Origin: Acidobacteriaceae bacterium | Lineage (GTDB): Bacteria > Acidobacteriota > Terriglobia > Terriglobales > Acidobacteriaceae | Direction: 5' to 3' | DNA length: 57,018 nt | Assembly: GCA_003139095.1 (NCBI GenBank) | Contig: PLHW01000051.1 | Span: 1 to 57,018, forward strand | Part shown: piece by piece, positions 52,633 to 57,018 of the stretch | Layout of the letters: each line of letters starts with the position of its first letter | How positions within the stretch are numbered: the stretch's first letter is position 1 | Program-made: the position numbers and the translations under genes | The notes under the pieces: model-generated | What the model was told of the DNA's origin: nothing | What the model saw: the letters and a program-made list of their open reading frames with translations, nothing else | The model's database searches: none

Positions 52633-52714
52633 CAGGTGTCAGGTCTCAGGTCTTAGGTCTCAGGAAAACCGGAGTTGACTTTCCTGAGACCTAAGACCTG
52701 ACACCTAAGACCTG
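52633..52714. repeat. Heptameric repeats forming a ~35-bp hairpin between atpB and atpE
   Basis: Left arm 52633-52667: CAGGTGT, CAGGTCT, CAGGTCT, TAGGTCT, CAGGAAA. Right arm 52680-52714 is its reverse complement with about three mismatches; the loop is the 12 nt ACCGGAGTTGAC. In the atp mRNA it would begin 4 nt after the atpB stop codon and precede atpE. Confidence 0.85.
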
Positions 52715-52718
52715 AACT

Positions 52719-53474
52719 CTAATGTTCGTGCGCCATGGCTTCGCCTAGATACACGGCAGGCAGAAGCACGAAAATATATGTCTGGATAAGAGACACGCCG
52801 ACGTGCAGCCCTTCAAAGATGATGGGGATGCCGATCGGCACAAGCGAAAAGAAAACAAGCGTCACCATTTCGCCGGCGAACATGTTTGCGAAAAGACGAA
52901 CGCTGAGCGAGAGGATGCGGGCCAGATGACTGAAAACTTCGATCGGGAAAATCAGGATAGGAAGGATGATGCGCACGGCTAAGGGCATTCCCTCCTGGGG
53001 TCCGATGAAGTGCTTCAGATAGCCTCCAACGCCATTTTCACGCAGGCCCGCGAAGTGGTAGTAGAACCAAGTTAAGAGCGCCGCGCCAAGGGGCACAGTT
53101 TCGACGGCTGTGGGCGATTCGAGGCCTGGAACCAGGCTGAGCAGATTGCAGGTAAGAATGAACATTCCCAGGACGGTGAGGTAGGGAACGAATTTCGATG
53201 AGTTATGGCCAATGATCTCGTCCGCCAGGTTTGAGATGAAACCGTGAATGCCTTCCATGGTGAGCTGGAGGCCGCCGGGATTTTCGACAGAAAGGCGGAG
53301 GCGCACGGCGATGAAGAAGGCGGTGAGCAGCAGGACGACGAGGACTTCCATCGCCACCGAGTTGGGAATGGGGGCGGCGGGATGCGCGGGCTGAATGTGG
53401 AGCGCCTGGAGCAGGGCGTTGACGGCCGGGCCGAGGAGATGATTGAGGAATTTAGTAAAAGTAAGTTGTTCCAT
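52719..53474 (-). CDS. atpB: F0F1 ATP synthase subunit a
   Basis: A 251-residue membrane protein forming the ion half-channels against the c-ring. The essential arginine is in LSLSVRLFANMFAGE, which matches the LRLFGNM block of other subunits a. Hydrophobic helices and the HLARILSLS lead-in are normal. It lies between atpI and atpE. ATG 53474 is preceded by six heptameric repeat units and no obvious Shine-Dalgarno sequence; a hairpin of related heptamers follows its stop. Confidence 0.97.
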   Translation of the reverse strand: MEQLTFTKFLNHLLGPAVNALLQALHIQPAHPAAPIPNSVAMEVLVVLLLTAFFIAVRLRLSVENPGGLQLTMEGIHGFISNLADEIIGHNSSKFVPYLTVLGMFILTCNLLSLVPGLESPTAVETVPLGAALLTWFYYHFAGLRENGVGGYLKHFIGPQEGMPLAVRIILPILIFPIEVFSHLARILSLSVRLFANMFAGEMVTLVFFSLVPIGIPIIFEGLHVGVSLIQTYIFVLLPAVYLGEAMAHEH

Positions 53475-53476
53475 AG

Positions 53477-53518
53477 GAGCTTCGAGCTACGAGCCGCGAG
53501 CTACGAGCTTAGAGCAGA
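53477..53518. repeat. Heptameric repeat immediately upstream of atpB
   Basis: Six units on the plus strand: GAGCTTC, GAGCTAC, GAGCCGC, GAGCTAC, GAGCTTA, GAGCAGA. It ends 2 nt from the atpB start codon, occupying the ribosome-binding region. Confidence 0.85.
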
Positions 53519-53542
53519 TTCCTCGCTGCGCTCGGAATGACA
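53517..53542. repeat. Short dispersed repeat fragment
   Basis: GATTCCTCGCTGCGCTCGGAATGACA resembles the ends of the 34280 and 43196 repeats with the centre missing; it abuts the heptameric tract. Confidence 0.45.
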
Positions 53543-53586
53543 AACTTTAAAAAAAGCAGACTAAGTTGGAGCGCTTGGCCTGACGC

Positions 53587-54087
53587 TTATTCCTTGCGGA
53601 AGGCTGCGTACGCTTCCCATGCCGCTTCGATCATCATGGCGGCTACGGGCAGACAAAGTCCCCAGAGGAAGCCACGGAAGGCCAAAACGGAACCCTTGAA
53701 TATAGCATAGGCAGCGGCTCCGACCAATGCGTAGCGGACGAGAAAACGGAGGACGATGCGGCCGCCTTTTTCGGAGCTGTGCTGGTTGACGATGCGGGCT
53801 GCGAGGGACTCGACGCTGCGCTGGAGGGCGCGGAAGTTGATGCAGGAGACGGCGGCTCCGGCGGCAAAACCGATGGCGCCTGGGGCGCGGTATTTGATGA
53901 AGGCGGGAACGAGGAGAACGACGTTGACCGCGAGCATGGTTTTGAACATGCGAGCGAGAGCGAGGTCGTTGAAGGCCTGGAGGCGGAGATCGGCAGGAGA
54001 GAGATGGTTGTTAGCAAGAGCGTTGGTAGCAGGAGCGTCTTTCGAAGGATCGTCTTCAGGGAGATTCGCGACGGGAGGGTCAGTCAT
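53587..54087 (-). CDS. ATP synthase subunit I-like protein
   Basis: A 166-residue protein: a disordered acidic N-terminus, then four hydrophobic helices (AVNVVLLVPAFIKY; GFAAGAAVSCINFRAL; ALVGAAAYAIFKGSVLAFRG; CLPVAAMMIEAAWEA) with the arrangement of the AtpI family, which helps c-ring assembly or Mg2+ handling. ATG 54087 overlaps the end of the preceding atpZ-like gene by 8 nt, showing translational coupling; the frame's extension to 54153 would lie inside that gene. The pairing with atpB and atpE supports the assignment. Confidence 0.83.
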   Translation of the reverse strand: MTDPPVANLPEDDPSKDAPATNALANNHLSPADLRLQAFNDLALARMFKTMLAVNVVLLVPAFIKYRAPGAIGFAAGAAVSCINFRALQRSVESLAARIVNQHSSEKGGRIVLRFLVRYALVGAAAYAIFKGSVLAFRGFLWGLCLPVAAMMIEAAWEAYAAFRKE

Positions 54088-54367
54088 GTTTAGAGGGCGA
54101 GTCGGAGGAGTTGTGTGGATCAGGAGTGGGTTTAGAGGCGGTTCCGGAACCATTACCGAAGGCGGCGAATGCCATGCGGATGACTTGCCAGAAGCCGACG
54201 ACCGAGCCGAAAAGAAGGCCGACGAGATAGAGCCATTTGGTGTGCAGGTAGTAGTCGAGGACCTTGCCGAAGAAGAAGCCGAGGAGAACGGCCGCTGGAA
54301 TGATGAATCCGATTTCGGAGTAGCGAGCCAGCGAGACGATGGGATCCTTACCGGAAGGCTTCGGCAT
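54080..54367 (-). CDS. AtpZ/AtpI-family small membrane protein
   Basis: A 95-residue protein with two transmembrane helices (IGFIIPAAVLLGFFFGKVLD and LVGLLFGSVVGFWQVIRMAF), the layout of the F0F1-ATPase gene-1/AtpZ family, and a polar Ser/Pro tail. AtpZ with AtpI has been linked to Mg2+/Ca2+ transport and c-ring assembly. ATG 54367 matches family length; ATG 54406 is possible. The open frame back to 54784 runs antisense to other sequence and is not supported. It is the first gene of the four-gene F0 cluster. Confidence 0.82.
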   Translation of the reverse strand: MPKPSGKDPIVSLARYSEIGFIIPAAVLLGFFFGKVLDYYLHTKWLYLVGLLFGSVVGFWQVIRMAFAAFGNGSGTASKPTPDPHNSSDSPSKHD

Positions 54368-54406
54368 GCGGGAATTGTAATCCAGTTGGGAAATCTCGCG
54401 CTGCAT

Positions 54407-54678
54407 AGCTGACGAAGTCGGGCGTGGGTGTTGAAAAACTATTTTCCCGAAAATCTGACAAAACTGATTTGCGTCAGGATGACTTATGAGCGACTTTTTC
54501 GACGCGGGTAGACATTTTCTATTCCCAAATTTTAAGGTGTTTTTCTCGCAGATCGACTTTTCAACAGCCACAGGCGTTCTCGCAAGGGTGCGCTGTTTGT
54601 TCGCCTTTTGGCGTGTCAATGAGCGTAATCGGGATATTTCAACAATTAGCGAGGATGGTAGTTCCTTCACGCTTGCAG
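54407..54678. other. AT-rich leader region of the F0 cluster
   Basis: About 270-310 bp upstream of atpZ with no supported gene and visibly lower GC than its neighbours. It must contain the atp promoter; a TTGACA lies on the minus strand at 54619-54614 but no good -10 follows at 17 nt. No convincing DnaA box was seen. Confidence 0.4.
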
Positions 54679-55062
54679 TCAGTAGGAAAAGGCGGTCGCA
54701 GCAAACCACAGAAGCATCCAGACTGCCGCGGCTAAACCAAGTGGCCAATACCGATGCAGGTGCTTGTCGCGCGTTGAGAAGCATAGAACGAGACTCATGA
54801 CAGAGAGTAAGAGCCCTGACGCCTCCGTCCTATAATCGTGCCGTGCGATAGGTCGGACAAAAACCTGCCAGAACAGAGAGCCGATGGCAACAAGCGTCGA
54901 GGCTGATGCGAACGCGAGGCACGCTGTTCCGGCAGTACTCTGGGCAATTCCGTTTCGCCAATCGCTAACGAGCCTATTCCACGCCACTGCCAACATGACG
55001 GTTGGAACGGCGAGGATGAGCAAGTTTATTGCGAAAACAACCACAACGGTAGTAGTCGTCAT
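54679..55062 (-). CDS. Small four-helix membrane protein of unknown function
   Basis: A 127-residue protein with four hydrophobic segments (about residues 5-25, 42-65, 80-95 and 103-122) separated by short polar loops. It has no recognisable family. ATG 55062 is used, without a clear Shine-Dalgarno sequence. A 22-bp sequence copied from the start of the next gene lies 41 nt upstream. It may be a small accessory or immunity-like gene, but no function can be assigned. Confidence 0.6.
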   Translation of the reverse strand: MTTTTVVVVFAINLLILAVPTVMLAVAWNRLVSDWRNGIAQSTAGTACLAFASASTLVAIGSLFWQVFVRPIARHDYRTEASGLLLSVMSLVLCFSTRDKHLHRYWPLGLAAAVWMLLWFAATAFSY

Positions 55063-55102
55063 TGTCGCATCTGCGTGGTGCCAGACTATTGGGACGATAG
55101 TA

Positions 55103-55124
55103 TCAGTTGGCGAAACCAGGCGAT
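55103..55124. repeat. 22-bp direct repeat, copy 1
   Basis: TCAGTTGGCGAAACCAGGCG followed by AT, identical to 55471-55492 and in the same orientation. It lies upstream of the 54679 gene. Confidence 0.9.
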
Positions 55125-55139
55125 TTCACTCAGAACCCA

Positions 55140-55499
55140 CTACTGTGCCATGAAAGTTTCCCAAATATCTTGGGCGATGCCGCCGTATGCGGATTCGGGA
55201 CCAGCGGTTCCTTCCCCATCAAACCAGTGTAGAAACTCCTCATGTACGATTCGCCGCACGTCCTCGACGGTCGTGGCGTTCTTCAAGCGCGGAATGATTG
55301 TACTGACCTCTGGCTCGTATTCGTCCTTCGGGCAACCAGCGGCAGCCAAACCAATGGGGTCGTGTCGGTATAGGAGTGCCGTAAGGCCGCGATGAAGGTT
55401 CTGGTAATGCAGCCGGGATGTAAGCCTGAGAGGCACGATGTCATTATCGCCCACAGCGGCGTAGAGTTCCTCAGTTGGCGAAACCAGGCGATGTCGCAA
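55140..55499 (-). CDS. Small DUF1871-like protein, possibly immunity-like
   Basis: A 119-residue soluble protein. The central HDPIGLAAAGCPKDEYEPE and late VHEEFLHWFD pattern recalls the DUF1871 family, small proteins sometimes found as immunity proteins. The resemblance is by eye only. The start is uncertain: TTG 55499 is the only start available near the frame's beginning and lacks a Shine-Dalgarno sequence. The first codons contain copy 2 of the 22-bp repeat. It is co-oriented with, and 77 nt upstream of, the 127-residue membrane protein. Confidence 0.6.
   Translation of the reverse strand: MRHRLVSPTEELYAAVGDNDIVPLRLTSRLHYQNLHRGLTALLYRHDPIGLAAAGCPKDEYEPEVSTIIPRLKNATTVEDVRRIVHEEFLHWFDGEGTAGPESAYGGIAQDIWETFMAQ
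55471..55492. repeat. 22-bp direct repeat, copy 2
   Basis: Identical to 55103-55124; here it encodes the HRLVSPTE region at the start of the DUF1871-like protein. Confidence 0.9.
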
Positions 55500-55844
55500 G
55501 CTTGCGCTTTTGTTTCGCCTCTTTGAAGGTCGATTGGTGAAATCGGATATTACACCAATTGGGCTCGTGCACAGCCGGCGCCCCGTCCCTTGGCTGCGCC
55601 CCGCCCTGAGGCTCGTGCCGAGAGCGCGCTCCTCTCAGCATTCTTCGTAGCGGACGTGCGACCCGGTGTGGTGATGCCTGCATCGCGGAGGTGCGGTCTA
55701 CCCGCCGTCATCGCCAACAATTGCCCCGTAAATTCAACAAGAAAATTGATCTGCTATTCCTTTTGTCAGTGAGCGGTTTTGATCATTAAAAAACCGGCGG
55801 AACATCTATAAGTGAAGCTGGCCCGCAGAAAACGAGGAGTCAAT
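55500..55844. other. Divergent intergenic region, no gene seen
   Basis: A 345-bp gap. A weak inverted repeat (GCGGTTTT ... AAAACCGGC, about 55773-55796) lies before the DUF3309 gene. No supported gene or RNA. Confidence 0.4.
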
Positions 55845-56000
55845 ATGCTTGGAACCATACTGATCGTGATTTTGCTTTTAGCTCTGTTTGGTGCCCTACC
55901 ACGGTGGTCGCACAGTCGAGACTGGGGATACGCTCCGACCGGAGGGTTAGGACTGATCCTTGTGATCGTCGTCATTCTGGTAGTCATCGGTCGCATTTGA
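55845..56000 (+). CDS. DUF3309 family small membrane protein
   Basis: A 51-residue protein with two hydrophobic helices (MLGTILIVILLLALFGALP and GGLGLILVIVVILVVIGRI) joined by the family's WSHSRDWGYAPTG loop. This is DUF3309, a very small inner-membrane protein of unknown function, common across bacteria. ATG 55845 has GAGGAG about 6 nt upstream; an in-frame start at 55812 would add a basic extension without a ribosome-binding site. Confidence 0.9.
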   Translation: MLGTILIVILLLALFGALPRWSHSRDWGYAPTGGLGLILVIVVILVVIGRI

Positions 56001-56366
56001 ACCATGCGTCAGTGGACAAGCTCGTCAGGCGCCATGAACGATTCAGAGATACACACCTTGCGGCTCCCGATAGCAATTCCAGTAGGTTGTGATGCCGCTT
56101 TGAGACAAACAATGAAAAAAGACAACAAACGATGACGACTAATGAGCAGCATAAGTGCGCGCACCTTCCTTGCCCGAGGCCGGTGCAAGCTGGCGACAAA
56201 TAGTGCAGTCACGCCTGTAAGGAGGCGGGATCCGAGGAGGCTGAAGTTGCTTGTCAGTGCGACCACGGGACTCGTCCACTTACCGTCTGAAGAACAAGGA
56301 CCCTTATTGGCGTACTCGCTGGGCCTAGACCGAGCAAAGAAAGATTGACGACGGAGATTCTCGATA
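56001..56366. other. Intergenic region, nothing recognised
   Basis: A 366-bp gap between the DUF3309 gene and the last gene. It contains short A-rich stretches near 56100-56130 and the leader of the last gene, but no supported gene or RNA. Confidence 0.4.
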
Positions 56367-57018
56367 TGAAAATACGCCGAATTGTGATCTTGCTGTCAGT
56401 GATCGCGGACCTCGCCGCCCTGCCAGCGCTGGCAAGGGCGCAAGCGCTGGCCGGTTCGGAGGACTTCTCTGGTGCTGCTGTCTTATCAGTGAGCACGACG
56501 AACCCGCCACTGGATCTTACATACATACGCCCGACCGAGACGACGAAGGTCCACAACTACTTATTCGACGCGTTCGGCCCGTATCCCATCTTCGGTGCAG
56601 GGCTGACGGCGGGCATCAACCAAGCGTACAACACGCCGCCGGAGTGGAAGCAAGGCGCTGGGGGCTATGGCAGGCGTATAGGCTCGGACTTCGGCATCGC
56701 AGCGGTTTCTACAACGACACGCTATGCGCTCTCGGAAGCCCTGCGCGAAGACACGCTGTATTACCGCTGCGAGTGTAAAGGCGTGTTGCCGCGGCTGAGA
56801 CATGCCGTGATTTCTACCTTTACAGCACGGCGCGGCGTCGATGGCCATCGCGTTTTTTCTTTCCCTGATCTGATTGCTCCCTATGCCGGCACGATGACGG
56901 CCGTTTATGGCTGGTATCCGGGCCGCTACGATTACAAGGACGCCTTTCGAATGGGCAACGACAGCATACTGGTATATGCAGGCGCAAACATCTCGCTTGA
57001 ATTTCTCTATAGCGGACC
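56367..57018 (+). CDS. Conserved acidobacterial-type envelope protein (3' truncated)
   Basis: The frame is open to the window end; 217 residues are visible. A signal peptide (MKIRRIVILLSVIADLAALP, cleavage near ARAQA) is followed by NYLFDAFGPYPIFGAGLTAG, NTPPEWKQGAGGYGRRIGSD, TRYALSEALREDTLYYRCEC and MTAVYGWYPGRYDYKDAFRMG. I recall this pattern from hypothetical Acidobacteria proteins, probably outer-membrane or periplasmic, with no known function. ATG 56367 has GGAG about 9 nt upstream. The C-terminus lies beyond the window. Confidence 0.8.

Noticed and set aside
54407-54678. Possible replication origin near the atp genes
   Set aside because: AT-rich, but no good DnaA-box cluster (TTATCCACA) and no dnaA, parAB or gidB nearby.
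54486-54800. 104-codon plus-strand frame in the atp leader
   Set aside because: It overlaps the antisense end of the 54679 gene and has no ribosome-binding site or family.
1-57018. tRNA, rRNA, integrase, transposase or prophage genes
   Set aside because: Reading both strands I found no tRNA-like cloverleaf, rRNA segment or DDE/tyrosine-recombinase protein; the repeats are the only mobile-like signals.

Overview
The window reads as chromosomal DNA of a GC-rich Acidobacteriota (Terriglobia-like) bacterium. This rests on family content: a VWFA-domain protein of the type described from Acidobacteria (TIGR03436 family), two Gloeo/Verruco-repeat secreted proteins (TIGR03803 family), a large Oar-like TonB-dependent receptor with a carboxypeptidase-regulatory-like N-terminal domain, a PEP-CTERM protein, and many short intergenic repeats. 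No rRNA, tRNA, transposase, prophage gene or CRISPR array was found.

Layout. 1-4121: end of a DUF885 peptidase-like gene, an alpha/beta hydrolase and a SAM methyltransferase. 4371-11535 (minus): the distal half of a division and cell-wall cluster, murG-murC-ftsQ-ftsA-ftsZ, with a 393-nt repeat-bearing gap between murG and murC. 11729-16373 (plus): a cysteine-rich Crp/Fnr regulator, a PpiD-like foldase and amylomaltase. 16546-22232 (plus): an anion-type ABC ATPase and a duplicated permease without a binding protein, a PsiE-like protein and an OlsF-like bifunctional acyltransferase; together these suggest a phosphate-economy locus. 22379-26394: PEP-CTERM protein, DUF4386 protein, MDR oxidoreductase, a small helical protein and 3-hydroxyacyl-CoA dehydrogenase.

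27078-29112 is a more AT-rich two-gene island (a helical protein of unknown function plus a protein with a C-terminal nucleoside-2-deoxyribosyltransferase/TIR-like domain). It is the best candidate here for an undescribed system, possibly defence. 29353-43145 is a surface and secretion region: Gloeo/Verruco-repeat proteins, a TonB-C-like protein, a di-haem oxidoreductase, a TPR protein, two tandem sulfatase-like/TPR proteins without the usual formylglycine Cys/Ser, and small secreted proteins. 43431-49171 (minus) holds the TonB receptor, the VWFA protein and a MoaD-MoaE fusion. 49310-52096 is a 928-residue PilZ protein. 52240-54367 (minus) is a partial F0 cluster, atpZ-atpI-atpB-atpE. The window ends in small genes and a truncated acidobacterial envelope protein.

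The most striking non-coding signal is a family of degenerate 7-nt tandem repeats (roughly CAGnTnn and TGGTCGT). They lie directly upstream of the start codons of ftsZ, malQ, moaDE and atpB, form a long hairpin between atpB and atpE, and even encode part of the VWFA protein's signal peptide. Other repeats are a 128-bp MITE-like element with 20-bp terminal inverted repeats (35185-35312), a ~260-bp direct repeat bracketing one gene (29353 and 31308), perfect 11+7+11 stem-loops, four 24-nt units between murG and murC, and six 15-nt units at the start of a sulfatase-like gene.
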